From positions 43,096-107,095 of the forward strand of contig JAQUVX010000011.1 in assembly GCA_028693165.1 (NCBI GenBank): a DNA stretch of 64,000 nucleotides. The letters run 5' to 3'. Shown one piece after another: positions 28,164-37,265 of this stretch. The DNA comes from Lachnospiraceae bacterium. Lineage in GTDB: Bacteria > Bacillota > Clostridia > Lachnospirales > Lachnospiraceae. Under the pieces are notes generated by a model. It saw only the letters and a list, made by a program, of their open reading frames with translations, had not been told where the DNA came from and searched no databases. The position numbers and the translations under genes were made by a program. Position 1 is the first letter of the stretch; the number at the start of each line of letters is the position of its first letter.

Positions 28164-28366
28164 ATAATTTACCTTATACGAAGTATAATTACCTCGTAAT
28201 GCAATTTAGGAATTTTGAAAGAAATTTCAAAAAAAGAAAAAGGAGAGTGCATTAATTATGAGAAAGCAGACAAAATTAGTTGCAGTAACAGCTGCAGCAG
28301 CCCTGCTCGCTATCGGCGCTTCCATGACTTCTTTCGCAGCTACTGGCTGGGTAGAGGAAGATGGAA
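28164..28366 (+). repeat. Shared 5' block, copy B (silent-type switch site)
   Basis: The perfect inverted repeat TTATAC-GAA-GTATAA lies at 28174-28188 and overlaps TATAAT (28184-28189). A second small one, ATTAC-CTC-GTAAT, follows directly (28188-28200). The -35 position (28161-28166) is CCAATA, as in copy A, so no complete promoter is seen. Leader hairpin at 28213-28232 and AAGGAGAG are identical to the other copies, as are most of the signal-peptide codons. Confidence 0.87.
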
Positions 28367-30033
28367 CCTGGTACTTCTATGATAACGATGGAAATCGCGT
28401 AGAAGACGAGTGGAAGAAATCAGGAGATAACTGGTACTGGTTAGACAGCGAAGAGAGTGGCGCAATGGCTACCGATAAGCTGATCGAAGATGACGACGAT
28501 ACCTACTATGTTGACTCCACTGGTGTTATGGTAAAGAATACCTGGGTTAAGGTAGTAAACGAAGATCAGGATGATGATGAGGATCCGGCTGAGTATCATT
28601 ACTACTATATGCAGAACAATGGTAAAGCTTACAAGAATGGCGACGCTAGTACTATTAAGAAAAAAGTCATTGATGGAAAAACTTATGCATTTGATGATGA
28701 AGGTATCATGGTATATGGTTGGGTTGATGCATCCGGAGATCGTCTGACCGGCGATGACGGATGGGCTGAGGGAGCTGGCGATGCAGATGCTCACACCTAC
28801 TACTTCGGCAGCTGGGAAGATGGTTCTATGAAGACTGGTTGGCAGAAGATCACCGTCTATGATGATACTGACGGAAAAGAAGATGACTATGACTACTGGT
28901 TCAACTTCAAGTCTAACGGCAGAGTTCGTAAGATGGATGATGAATGGAAATCTAACGGTAAATATTATCGTTTTGATGATCGCGGTGTAATGGTTTATCA
29001 GTGGTCCATGACCAATGCAAGTGATTCTAATGCATCCACTTCTAACTGGGCATACTTCAACAGCCCAGAAGATGGCGCACGTCTGACCAAGGGTTGGTTC
29101 AAGGTTGTTGCTCCTAACGAGGACAATACTTTTGTCGAAAGTGATGATGACACCTTCGCAGTTGGCGATGCTGATGAAGAGAATGAGCGTTGGTACTATG
29201 CTGATGGTGACGGTAAGATCGCATCTGGCGAGATCAAAAAAATCAAAGGCAAATACTATGGTTTCTGGCCGGAGGGTACCGATAAAGCAGGCGCAATGCT
29301 GAAAGGTCTGTGTGCACTGAAAGTTGCAGAGGATGGCTCGATCTCTAAAGTAATTAAATGGGATATGGACGCCGATGATCTTGACGATTGCATGGACAAC
29401 GAAGGAGATTTCGAAAACAAGATGGTTGACGGTGCATCTCTGTATTACTTTGGCGATGAAGATACTGATGGCTCTCTTCATACCGGTAATGTTAATCTGA
29501 ATCTGGATGGCGATAGTTATACTTTCACCTTCAGCAAGACAGGCGGTGCAGAAGGCAGAGGTAAAGGACTTACCGGCGTTGACGATGGCAAGTACATCTA
29601 TAAGTTTGGTAAGAGAATGAAAGCTGATTCTGATGAGAAGTACATTGTAGTTAAAGCTTCCAACACAACTACTGGTGCTAGCAATGACACTGGCTCTGAT
29701 GGTGTGGTAGTTGAAGAGATCGATGCTGCTGATCTTCGCAAGAAGGCTCAGCCTGCTGGAAGAAACAAAGACGGTGATACCGTTCGTTTCGTAGGACAGG
29801 AAAATACCGCTTGGGATACTGACTATTATCTGGTCAATACTGCTGGTAGTATTCAGGGCGATAAGACCGCAGCTAAAGATGGTGATGACTGGTACTTCTA
29901 CACCAATGACGATCAGATTTACATGTATACCAATAACAAGACTCTGAAGGGCAACGACGAGTATACGATGACTGTTGATCTGGACGGCTGGAAAAAGTGG
30001 ACTCCAACCAATACTACTGATCCGTTATCCTAA
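28258..30033 (+). CDS. Secreted cell-wall-repeat surface protein B
   Basis: A 591-residue homologue of protein A with the same signal peptide (cut expected after SFA-A) and the same order of wall-binding repeats (YFYDNDG, WYWLDSEESGAMATD, YYMQNNGKAYK, MKTGWQK, YNSPEDGAR-type blocks). It is rich in aspartate. Sequence diverges from A and C in the middle and towards the C-terminus, which ends in a short unique tail (PTNTTDPLS). No catalytic domain or LPXTG is visible. The gene lies tail-to-tail with gene C. Its 5' block lacks a -35 box, so in the assembled orientation it is predicted to be off or low. Confidence 0.85.
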   Translation: MRKQTKLVAVTAAAALLAIGASMTSFAATGWVEEDGTWYFYDNDGNRVEDEWKKSGDNWYWLDSEESGAMATDKLIEDDDDTYYVDSTGVMVKNTWVKVVNEDQDDDEDPAEYHYYYMQNNGKAYKNGDASTIKKKVIDGKTYAFDDEGIMVYGWVDASGDRLTGDDGWAEGAGDADAHTYYFGSWEDGSMKTGWQKITVYDDTDGKEDDYDYWFNFKSNGRVRKMDDEWKSNGKYYRFDDRGVMVYQWSMTNASDSNASTSNWAYFNSPEDGARLTKGWFKVVAPNEDNTFVESDDDTFAVGDADEENERWYYADGDGKIASGEIKKIKGKYYGFWPEGTDKAGAMLKGLCALKVAEDGSISKVIKWDMDADDLDDCMDNEGDFENKMVDGASLYYFGDEDTDGSLHTGNVNLNLDGDSYTFTFSKTGGAEGRGKGLTGVDDGKYIYKFGKRMKADSDEKYIVVKASNTTTGASNDTGSDGVVVEEIDAADLRKKAQPAGRNKDGDTVRFVGQENTAWDTDYYLVNTAGSIQGDKTAAKDGDDWYFYTNDDQIYMYTNNKTLKGNDEYTMTVDLDGWKKWTPTNTTDPLS

Positions 30034-30075
30034 TTGTTACTGATTTATAAGATTGGTTAGTTCATTGTAATGAAG

Positions 30076-30119
30076 AGGAACTATGGAAGATATGAAAATA
30101 TTTTCTATAGTTCCTTTTT
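30076..30119 (+). terminator. Terminator after gene B
   Basis: AGGAACTAT pairs with ATAGTTCCT, followed by a run of five T. Confidence 0.8.
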
Positions 30120-30169
30120 GATTTTCATGATTTTTAACAAAAACGCGTACATAAGAAATTTCAACAAAA

Positions 30170-30209
30170 GAGCCCCCACTCCCCAGGGATACCCAGGAAG
30201 TGGAAGCTC
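30170..30209 (-). terminator. Terminator after gene C
   Basis: On the minus strand GAGC..CCACT..CCTGG pairs with the mirrored CCAGG..AGTGG..GCTC and is followed by TTTT. Converges with the gene B terminator. Confidence 0.75.
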
Positions 30210-30223
30210 GAGATTAATGGCAA

Positions 30224-31873
30224 TTATTTGTTCTGTTCAATTGCTTTCTCAACATTCTTGTCATCAGCATAGTAAGTAACCTTGCCTTCGCTGTCAGAGA
30301 AGAAATACCAATCTTCGCCATCTTTCACACCGTTAGCTTTGGTCTTAACCTTACCATTAGTACCGATCAGGTACAGGTCTTTGCCAGTCAGATCGTAGTA
30401 TTTGATCTTGGTCTCGCTAGACTTACCTTCGTTGTAGACAACAGTTTGTGCGGAACCACCAGCAAGACTCAGCATCTCAGAACGAGTAACGAAAGTAGCA
30501 CTGTCATCGCTATCGACGTCAGCTGCTCTGTACTTATCTTCAGAGTTTGCGGACATCTTCATGCCGTACTTGTAGTAAACTTTCTTGGTAATACCATTCT
30601 TACCAGCGCCTACGTTTCCAACGCCACCAGAAGTGCTGAAGTTGAAGGTATAGCTGGAACCGTCAACACTCATAGATACATTACCGGTCTTCAGAGCACC
30701 ATCAGAATCTACGTTACCCGGATTACCGAAGTAATACAGTGTACCCGGATTCGTGATCTTGCCATCTTTCAGATCATCAAGATAATCCGCATCAATAGAA
30801 GTATCTGCATCACGGTTGTCGTTCTCTTTTGCGTAGATAGCATCGATTACGCCATTGTCATCAACAGACATATGAACCAGACCGCTCAGCATTGCGCCAT
30901 ACTCGTCAAAGCCGTAGTATTTTCCTTTGATCTTGGAGATCTCGCTAACTTTCAGGCTGCCATCTGAGTCAGCATAGTACCACTGAGCCTCATCATTTCC
31001 GTCGGAAGACATCTCTACGTCGAATGCTTTCTTAGGAGTTACTTTGAACCAGCCCTTGGTTTTGCGAGCACCCTCTTCAGCGGAGTTGAAATATTTCCAA
31101 GCGCTTGCAGATGCAGTATCAGATGCTGAAGCCTCTGCTAACCACTTGTAGTACATCTCACCATCAGCGGTGAATGCATAGCGGCTACCATTGATACGGA
31201 CGGTATCATCTGCATCGCTGGTGCCGGTTCTCTTAACGCCATTGCTTCCGAAGTAGAACCAGTACTCTGCGTCCTCATCCTCGTTGTCCCAACCATCATA
31301 TACGTTCAGGAACTGCCAGTTAGTCTTCATAGCTCCGTCTTCCCAGCTACCGAAGTAGTTAGTAGCGGTCTTCCAGCCATCATCTTCGGACATCAGGCTG
31401 TTGGTCTCTTTGTCAACCCAACCATACAGCATCTTGCCGTCTGAATCGAAAGCATATTTCTTGCCATCGATGGTCTTCTTGGAGAAGGTATCGCTCTTGT
31501 ATGCTTTACCGTTGGACTGCATATAGTAGTAACGATACTCAGCCGGATCGGTATCATCATCCTGATCCTCGTTAACAACCTTAACCCAGGTGTTTTTTAC
31601 CATAACACCAGTGGAGTCGACATAGTAGGTATCGCTGCCATCTTCAACTAAAAAGTCGGTTGCCATAGCACCGCCGTCCTCGCCGTTCAGCCAATACCAG
31701 TTGTCTCCAGATTTTTTCCACTCGTCGGTTACTCTGTTGCCATCTTTGTCATAGTAGCACCAAACTCCATCTTCTTCTACCCAGCCAGTAGCTGCGAAAG
31801 AAGTCATGGAAGCGCCGATAGCGAGCAGGGCTGCTGCAGCTGTTACTGCAGCTAATTTTGTCTGCTTTCTCAT
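30224..31873 (-). CDS. Secreted cell-wall-repeat surface protein C
   Basis: A 549-residue exported homologue of A and B with the same signal peptide and repeat order (WCYYDKDG, WYWLNGEDGGAMATD, YYMQSNGKAYK, MLYGWVDK, MKTNWQF). The rest is diverged: its C-terminal part contains a different block (ADVDSDDSATFVTRSEMLSL) and ends VEKAIEQNK. No enzymatic domain or sortase signal is visible, so non-covalent wall binding is expected. It is on the opposite strand to A and B, and its 5' block is the only one completed by a -35 box. It is therefore the member predicted to be expressed in this assembly. Confidence 0.85.
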   Translation of the reverse strand: MRKQTKLAAVTAAAALLAIGASMTSFAATGWVEEDGVWCYYDKDGNRVTDEWKKSGDNWYWLNGEDGGAMATDFLVEDGSDTYYVDSTGVMVKNTWVKVVNEDQDDDTDPAEYRYYYMQSNGKAYKSDTFSKKTIDGKKYAFDSDGKMLYGWVDKETNSLMSEDDGWKTATNYFGSWEDGAMKTNWQFLNVYDGWDNEDEDAEYWFYFGSNGVKRTGTSDADDTVRINGSRYAFTADGEMYYKWLAEASASDTASASAWKYFNSAEEGARKTKGWFKVTPKKAFDVEMSSDGNDEAQWYYADSDGSLKVSEISKIKGKYYGFDEYGAMLSGLVHMSVDDNGVIDAIYAKENDNRDADTSIDADYLDDLKDGKITNPGTLYYFGNPGNVDSDGALKTGNVSMSVDGSSYTFNFSTSGGVGNVGAGKNGITKKVYYKYGMKMSANSEDKYRAADVDSDDSATFVTRSEMLSLAGGSAQTVVYNEGKSSETKIKYYDLTGKDLYLIGTNGKVKTKANGVKDGEDWYFFSDSEGKVTYYADDKNVEKAIEQNK

Positions 31874-31967
31874 AATTAATGCACTCTCCTTTTTCTTTTT
31901 TTGAAATTTCTTTCAAAATTCCTAAATTGCATTACGAGGTAATTATACTTCGTATAAGGTAAATTAT
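31765..31967 (-). repeat. Shared 5' block, copy C (expression-site copy)
   Basis: Inverted relative to copies A and B. The inverted repeat TTATAC-GAA-GTATAA (minus-strand reading; 31943-31957), leader hairpin (31899-31918), ribosome site and signal-peptide codons match copy B. Homology to the other copies stops at ATAATTT, exactly inside the -35 hexamer; beyond it the flank is unrelated. Confidence 0.87.
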
Positions 31968-31970
31968 CAA
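31942..31970 (-). promoter_or_regulatory. Complete sigma-A promoter of the switchable locus
   Basis: Minus strand: TTGATA (31965-31970), 17-base spacer, TATAAT (31942-31947). The first three bases of the -35 box belong to the unique flank and the last three to the shared block. The promoter is thus formed only at the junction with this flank. Confidence 0.8.
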
Positions 31971-32180
31971 TAGTTTTTTTACATTTTTTCGTTGTTTTGG
32001 AATAAATGTAAATACTTTGATATACCAGCAGAAGCTACCACCTCTCCATCACATTGACAGTATAATATACTTTTTCGTGAAATGCTATAACGAAACCCTA
32101 AGCGTTTTCTTACGAAAACCTTACGGAAGGCGAAGTTTTTCCGTAAATTGTATTAATATCGATACAATCTTTGATTTTCT

Positions 32181-32209
32181 TTGGTTTCTGGCGGCATTTG
32201 TGATATACT
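32181..32209 (+). promoter_or_regulatory. Promoter of the LicC-LicA fusion gene, with upstream inverted repeats
   Basis: TTGGTT, 17 bases, TATACT ahead of the wHTH-LicC-LicA gene. Just upstream lie a 7-bp inverted repeat ATTGTAT/ATACAAT (32147-32168) and another, TTACGG/CCGTAA (about 32121-32146). These are possible operator sites, perhaps for the winged-helix domain of the encoded protein itself (inference). Confidence 0.5.
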
Positions 32210-32261
32210 GTTCATAAGATTTTGATTTTTCTATTTTTTGAACATCTTTGGAGGTATTCCT

Positions 32262-34031
32262 ATGAATCGAATGGCACTGATTTGTCGTTGTATAAAAGAG
32301 AATCCGCGCAGCACGCAGCGGGAAATTGCACAGAAGCTGGAGCTGTCCCTGGGGACAATTAATACTTTAATAAAGGAATGTATGCAGGCGCGCCTGATTG
32401 CGCAGGGTAAAAGCGTGGCCGGAACCTATGAGCTGACGATTTCCGGTGAACAGTTTCTGGAAACATTTCGGGTGGATGGCGCGCTGATCATCGCAGCGGG
32501 ATTCGGATCGCGTTTCGTCCCGCTGACGTTTGAGATGCCGAAAGGACTTCTGGAGGTGTTCGGCGAGCGCATGATCGAGCGGCAGATCCGTCAGCTGCAC
32601 GAGGTGGGTATCACGGACATTACCATTGCCGTGGGGTACCTTAAGGAGAAATTTGAATACCTGATTGACAAGTATCAGGTAAAGCTTCTATATAATCCGG
32701 AGTATTCCTGCAAGAATACACTGACCACCATCCACCGTGCAGGCAAGCTCCTGAAGGGGCGCAATATGTATGTGTTGTCCTCCGACAACTGGCTGCGTGA
32801 GAATATGTTCCACAAGTATGAGTGCGGTGCCTGGTATGCATCCTCTTATATGGAAGGAGACACTTCGGAATGGGTTCTTTCTTCTAATAAGAAGGGGCGC
32901 ATTACCGACGTACAGATCGGCGGGCGGGATGCCTGGGTGATGTATGGACCGGTTTATTTCTCACGGGAGTTCTCAGAAAGGTTTCTCCCGCTGCTCGACG
33001 CGGCCTATCACACACCGGGGACGGAGCAGTTTTACTGGGAAAATATCCTGATTCAGCATCTTGATGAGCTGGAAATCTCAATCAATCGTCAGCCGGCGGA
33101 GCAGATCTATGAATTTGAAAATCTGGAGGAGCTGCGTCAATTTGATCCGCGTTATCAGAATCGTTCGGATAACAAGGCCATGGAACTGATTGCGGAGGTT
33201 TTTCAGGTGTCGGAATCGGAAATTCACGATATCCGGTGTCTGAAGGCAGGCATGACCAACAAATCCTTTCTTTTTCAGGTCAAGGGGCGGCATTACATCT
33301 GCCGGATTCCCGGGCCGGGGACGGAGCTGCTGATCAATCGCCAGCAGGAGGCTTCTGTCTATGAGGCGATCCGGCCGCTGGAAATTTCCGAGCATATTCT
33401 GTATATGAACGGGCGGACCGGTTATAAGATTGCTGAGTATTACGAGGGCGCTGTCAATTCCAGCGCAGACAACTGGGAGGAGGTCGCGGCCTGCATGAAG
33501 CTCCTGCACCGGCTACATGATTGCAGGATTACGGTGGCACATGAGTTTGATATGCGGGAACGAATTTCTTTCTATGAGCGGCTCTGTACGGCGCATAACG
33601 GTCCCCTGTTTGAGGATTATGAGACCGTACACGGGTGGATGGAGGAATTGATGGACCACCTGGATGCTTTGCAGCGACCAAAGACCTTGTCACACATCGA
33701 CAGTGTTGCAGATAATTTCCTGTTTTTGCCGGATGGTTCGGTGCGGCTGATCGACTGGGAATATGCAGGTATGTGTGATCCGCTGATCGACGTGGCCATG
33801 TGCGCGATCTATTCTTATTATGATGAGGCGGCGGTGGAACGGCTGATTCAGATTTATCTTGGACGCGAAGCCACTGGGGAAGAGCAGTTTGTGATCTATG
33901 CCTATATTGCGCTGGGCGGTTTCCTTTGGAGTCTCTGGGCTGTGTACAAAGCATCGCTTGGAGAGGAGTTTGGCGAATACACCTTGATCATGTATCGGTA
34001 CGCAAAGAAGTATTATCACAAATTACGTTGA
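32262..34031 (+). CDS. Winged-helix / CTP:phosphocholine cytidylyltransferase / choline kinase fusion (LicC-LicA)
   Basis: About 589 residues in three parts. Residues 1-70 form a MarR-like winged helix (NPRSTQREIAQKLELSLGTI). Residues ~75-305 are a nucleotidyltransferase (IIAAGFGSRFVPLTFEMPKG, SSDNW metal site). Residues ~310-589 are a choline/ethanolamine kinase fold with the catalytic loop LSHIDSVADNFL and the metal motif IDWEYAGM. The last two activities together make CDP-choline from choline, used to decorate surface glycans with phosphocholine. The start follows GGAGG by 7 bases; an in-frame TTG further upstream is rejected. A fourth cell-wall-repeat gene follows on the same strand, which fits repeats that bind phosphocholine. 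No licB or licD gene is in the window. Confidence 0.85.
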   Translation: MNRMALICRCIKENPRSTQREIAQKLELSLGTINTLIKECMQARLIAQGKSVAGTYELTISGEQFLETFRVDGALIIAAGFGSRFVPLTFEMPKGLLEVFGERMIERQIRQLHEVGITDITIAVGYLKEKFEYLIDKYQVKLLYNPEYSCKNTLTTIHRAGKLLKGRNMYVLSSDNWLRENMFHKYECGAWYASSYMEGDTSEWVLSSNKKGRITDVQIGGRDAWVMYGPVYFSREFSERFLPLLDAAYHTPGTEQFYWENILIQHLDELEISINRQPAEQIYEFENLEELRQFDPRYQNRSDNKAMELIAEVFQVSESEIHDIRCLKAGMTNKSFLFQVKGRHYICRIPGPGTELLINRQQEASVYEAIRPLEISEHILYMNGRTGYKIAEYYEGAVNSSADNWEEVAACMKLLHRLHDCRITVAHEFDMRERISFYERLCTAHNGPLFEDYETVHGWMEELMDHLDALQRPKTLSHIDSVADNFLFLPDGSVRLIDWEYAGMCDPLIDVAMCAIYSYYDEAAVERLIQIYLGREATGEEQFVIYAYIALGGFLWSLWAVYKASLGEEFGEYTLIMYRYAKKYYHKLR

Positions 34032-34132
34032 AAAGTTATAAATATGTAATAAAAACTTTACCACTTGCGCTATATGTTGTGGTATAATGAAAAACAGATG
34101 ATATTGGTATATTTTTACAAGGAGGATTACGT

Positions 34133-35293
34133 ATGAAAAGCAGACGACGTCTGACGGCAATGGCGCTTGCCGGAATGATGGGGGCGATGTCTCTTGCTTC
34201 CAGTTTTACAGCTTATGCTGCCACCGGGTGGGTGAAAAGCGGCAACTCTTATGTTTATTATGATGCAGATGGTTCTCTCCACAAGGGATGGGTCAACACC
34301 TCTGACGGATATTATTACATGAACCTTTCAACCGGGGCGATGACCTTTGGCTGGAGTCAGATCAACAACAAGTGGTATTATTTCCAGAGCAGCGGTGTCA
34401 TGGCAACTGGTTGGGTCAATGACAACGGTACCTATTATTACACGCAGACCGACGGCACGATGGCGACGGGCTGGATAAAGATGGACAACAACTATTACTA
34501 TTTGAAGGACAACGGTGCTATGGCGACCGGGTGGTACTCCATGGACAATGCCTGGTACTATTTTGATCCTTCGAATGGTGTCTGCACGGTCAACACGGCG
34601 CGGGATGTCGATGGTTCCTGGTATCTCTTCGGCACGGACGGCAAGATGCTGACCGGGTGGCAGCAAGTGGGCGGCTATTATTTCTACTTCCATACGGACG
34701 GCAAGATGCTGACCGGGTGGCTGAGTGATGGCACCAACAAATATTATATGGATCCGGGTAGTGGACGCATGGCCACCGGATGGCATCAGATTGATAATGC
34801 GTATTATTTCTTCAACAATTCCGGGCATCGGCTGACCGGGTGGATTCAGAACGACGGTTCTTACTACTATCTGGATCCGAGTGTGGACGGCAAGATGGTA
34901 GCGGGCACAACCAGAACGATCGGCGGTGTCTCCTATACCTTCGCCTCCAACGGTGCCTGCAATACCGGCAACATCAGCGGCGCAGTGAACACCAGCACGA
35001 ATACGAATACCGGTACGGGTAACAATACGTCCACAGCTCCGGGTGGTACCTCTTCGGGTACGACATCCGGCAGCCCTTCCGGGAACACATGGCCCGGATC
35101 TTCCGGCACCCCGTCTTCCGATAAGACAGATTACTCTACCGGCGGACCTGGTGTGGCAGGCGGCGGAACCTCACCCTCTACCAATTCCAATCCGAGCAAT
35201 TCCAACAACACGACTCCGGGTGGTTCCACAACTCCGGGCAGTTCTTCGGGATACAACTTACAGCCGGGACTGACAAGCGGACCAAGACCATAA
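34133..35293 (+). CDS. Secreted cell-wall/choline-binding repeat protein with low-complexity tail
   Basis: A 386-residue exported protein. The signal peptide ends near TAYA-A (residue 29). About twelve wall-binding repeats follow (GWVNTSDGYYYM, GWSQINNKWYYF, ATGWVNDNGTYYY and so on) up to about residue 285, then a Ser/Thr/Gly/Pro/Asn-rich tail. These repeats are closer to the classical choline-binding consensus than those of A-C and are not aspartate-rich. Its signal peptide and 5' region differ from the switch family, so it is outside the switch. AAGGAGGATTAC precedes the ATG; a TATAAT at 34083-34088 is a likely -10. It lies right after the phosphocholine-activation gene. Confidence 0.85.
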   Translation: MKSRRRLTAMALAGMMGAMSLASSFTAYAATGWVKSGNSYVYYDADGSLHKGWVNTSDGYYYMNLSTGAMTFGWSQINNKWYYFQSSGVMATGWVNDNGTYYYTQTDGTMATGWIKMDNNYYYLKDNGAMATGWYSMDNAWYYFDPSNGVCTVNTARDVDGSWYLFGTDGKMLTGWQQVGGYYFYFHTDGKMLTGWLSDGTNKYYMDPGSGRMATGWHQIDNAYYFFNNSGHRLTGWIQNDGSYYYLDPSVDGKMVAGTTRTIGGVSYTFASNGACNTGNISGAVNTSTNTNTGTGNNTSTAPGGTSSGTTSGSPSGNTWPGSSGTPSSDKTDYSTGGPGVAGGGTSPSTNSNPSNSNNTTPGGSTTPGSSSGYNLQPGLTSGPRP

Positions 35294-35301
35294 CGAATCT
35301 T

Positions 35302-35340
35302 AAAAGGACCAGATGCATCATATCGCATCTGGTCCTTTTT
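35302..35340. terminator. Bidirectional terminator
   Basis: AAAAGGACCAGATGC pairs perfectly with GCATCTGGTCCTTTT around an 8-base loop, with T runs on both strands. It separates the wall-repeat gene (+) from leuA (-). Confidence 0.92.
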
Positions 35341-35358
35341 ATATGGTTTACTATAAAC

Positions 35359-37032
35359 TTATGCGTAGAATAACCGGTTTACCGCACTGAAAATACCGCG
35401 AAGGGATGCTCTCGTGATGTTGGAACTGATGCCTACACCGTAAGTTACCTTGCCGGAATCCTTATCCATCAGATGGATGTAGGACGCTGCCTGTGCATTG
35501 GAACCTGCGCGAAGCGCGTGCTCGTTGTAATCCAACACCTTGATCTGGATGCCAAGCGCTTCTTCCAGACCGCGCTGTACTGCATCGATCGGGCCGTTGC
35601 CGACACCCTCGAAGACCTTTTCGATCCCATGATCGGTATAGGTTACCTTCGCCAGTGTTGCGTAGTTGCCATCCTCCACCTCGGTATCGGTAATCTGACA
35701 CTTGCGGAAATGCATCGGTTCTTTGCGTTCCAGATAGCATACCTTGAATTCGTCCATGATCTGCTCCGGAGCAACCTCGCCCTGTTTCTCTGAAATCTTC
35801 TGAATCACATCTGCAAACTCCTTATGCATACCCTTCGGCAGCTTGAAGCCATAGAAGGTATCCATAACGAATGCTACGCCGCCCTTACCGGACTGACTGT
35901 TAATACGGACGATTGGCTCGTACTGTCTTCCAATATCGGACGGATCGATCGGCAGATACGGAACCTCCCAATATTCGCCATTGCGCTCATGCAGTGCCTG
36001 CATACCTTTGTTGATCGCATCCTGATGAGAACCGGAGAATGCGGTAAATACCAGCTTGCCTGCATACGGGTGGCGCGGATGGATATCCATCTTGGTGCAG
36101 CGCTCATAAACTTCTGCGATCTCACGGATATTCTCAATGTTCAGCTCCGGATCAATACCCTGAGAGAACATATTGTAAGCTACGGTCAAAATATCCAAGT
36201 TGCCGGTACGCTCGCCGTTGCCGAACAGCGTTCCCTCGACACGGTCTGCGCCAGCCAGCAAGGCCAGCTCGGTAGCTGCGATTCCGGTTCCGCGGTCATT
36301 GTGCGGATGAACGCTTAAGATAATGCTTTCGCGGTTCTTAAAATGCTTATGCATCCACTCGATCTGGTCGGCATAGACATTCGGAGTGGTCATCTCTACG
36401 GTAGACGGCAAATTCATGATGATCGGTTTCTCCGGTGTCGCCATGCCCCAGGTGTCCTGGACAGCAGTGCAGACTTCCAGTGCGTAATCCAGCTCGGTTC
36501 CGGTAAAGCTCTCCGGTGAATATTCTAGCATCAGATCTCCGTCGAAATCCTGTGCATATTTCTTAACCAGCTCAGTTCCCTCGATGGCAATCTGCTTGAT
36601 CTCTTCTTTGTCCTTGTTGAATACAACGTCACGCTGTAAAGTCGAGGTGGAATTGTAAATATGAACCACGACCTTCTTGATTCCCTCGATCGATTCAAAT
36701 GTTCTCTTGATCAGATGCTCGCGGCACTGAACCAGTACCTGAACACGCACATCGTCCGGGATCATCTTCCGCTCCACCAACTGTCTCAGGAAATCATACT
36801 CGATCTGTGATGCAGCCGGGAAACCAATCTCGATCTCCTTGAAGCCAAGCTTTACCAGCATATTAAAGAACTCGACTTTCTCTTCTACAACCATCGGCTC
36901 AACCAGAGCCTGGTTGCCATCCCGCAGATCTACGCTGCACCAGATCGGTGCTTTCTGAATCTCTTTATTTGGCCATTCTCTCTCCGGGTAATGCACAACC
37001 GGAACACGTTTATACTTCTTATAATCTAACAT
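35359..37032 (-). CDS. leuA: 2-isopropylmalate synthase
   Basis: A 557-residue enzyme catalysing acetyl-CoA plus 2-oxoisovalerate to 2-isopropylmalate, the first committed step of leucine synthesis. The TIM-barrel part shows CSVDLRDGNQALVEPM and the metal-binding HPHNDRGTG motif; the C-terminal third is the leucine-sensing regulatory domain. The start at MLDYKKYKRV is chosen because GGAGGAAAAATT lies directly ahead; the 25 codons upstream lack a site. It stands alone, with its own promoter and a long structured leader rather than a T-box. Confidence 0.95.
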   Translation of the reverse strand: MLDYKKYKRVPVVHYPEREWPNKEIQKAPIWCSVDLRDGNQALVEPMVVEEKVEFFNMLVKLGFKEIEIGFPAASQIEYDFLRQLVERKMIPDDVRVQVLVQCREHLIKRTFESIEGIKKVVVHIYNSTSTLQRDVVFNKDKEEIKQIAIEGTELVKKYAQDFDGDLMLEYSPESFTGTELDYALEVCTAVQDTWGMATPEKPIIMNLPSTVEMTTPNVYADQIEWMHKHFKNRESIILSVHPHNDRGTGIAATELALLAGADRVEGTLFGNGERTGNLDILTVAYNMFSQGIDPELNIENIREIAEVYERCTKMDIHPRHPYAGKLVFTAFSGSHQDAINKGMQALHERNGEYWEVPYLPIDPSDIGRQYEPIVRINSQSGKGGVAFVMDTFYGFKLPKGMHKEFADVIQKISEKQGEVAPEQIMDEFKVCYLERKEPMHFRKCQITDTEVEDGNYATLAKVTYTDHGIEKVFEGVGNGPIDAVQRGLEEALGIQIKVLDYNEHALRAGSNAQAASYIHLMDKDSGKVTYGVGISSNITRASLRGIFSAVNRLFYA

Positions 37033-37265
37033 AATTTTTCCTCCAATTTGTTCGTTGTCTTTGTGGCAGGGCATCTCCTGCTTTCGTACCTTATGGTGTG
37101 ATCTCATATTCGCTCAGCCCTGGCCGGGCAGTCGCTCAATCACGCCATGGCGGCGGACAATGAACATCACTGATCCTATCGATTCAGCCCCATCCTTCAT
37201 CATTCCTTTCTTCTCAAGCACGCTGCAGCGCACTCGCTGTAAAATACTGGTCGCATTGTACATAT

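Noticed and set aside
28174-28188. Resemblance of the inverted repeat to loxP (TATACGAAGTTAT)
   Set aside because: Arms are only six bases with a 3-base spacer and there is no second loxP arm; likeness is probably chance, though both are tyrosine-recombinase contexts.
28441-29481. 346-codon open frame antisense to surface gene B
   Set aside because: Antisense to a repeat protein with strong codon bias; no ribosome site or known motif.
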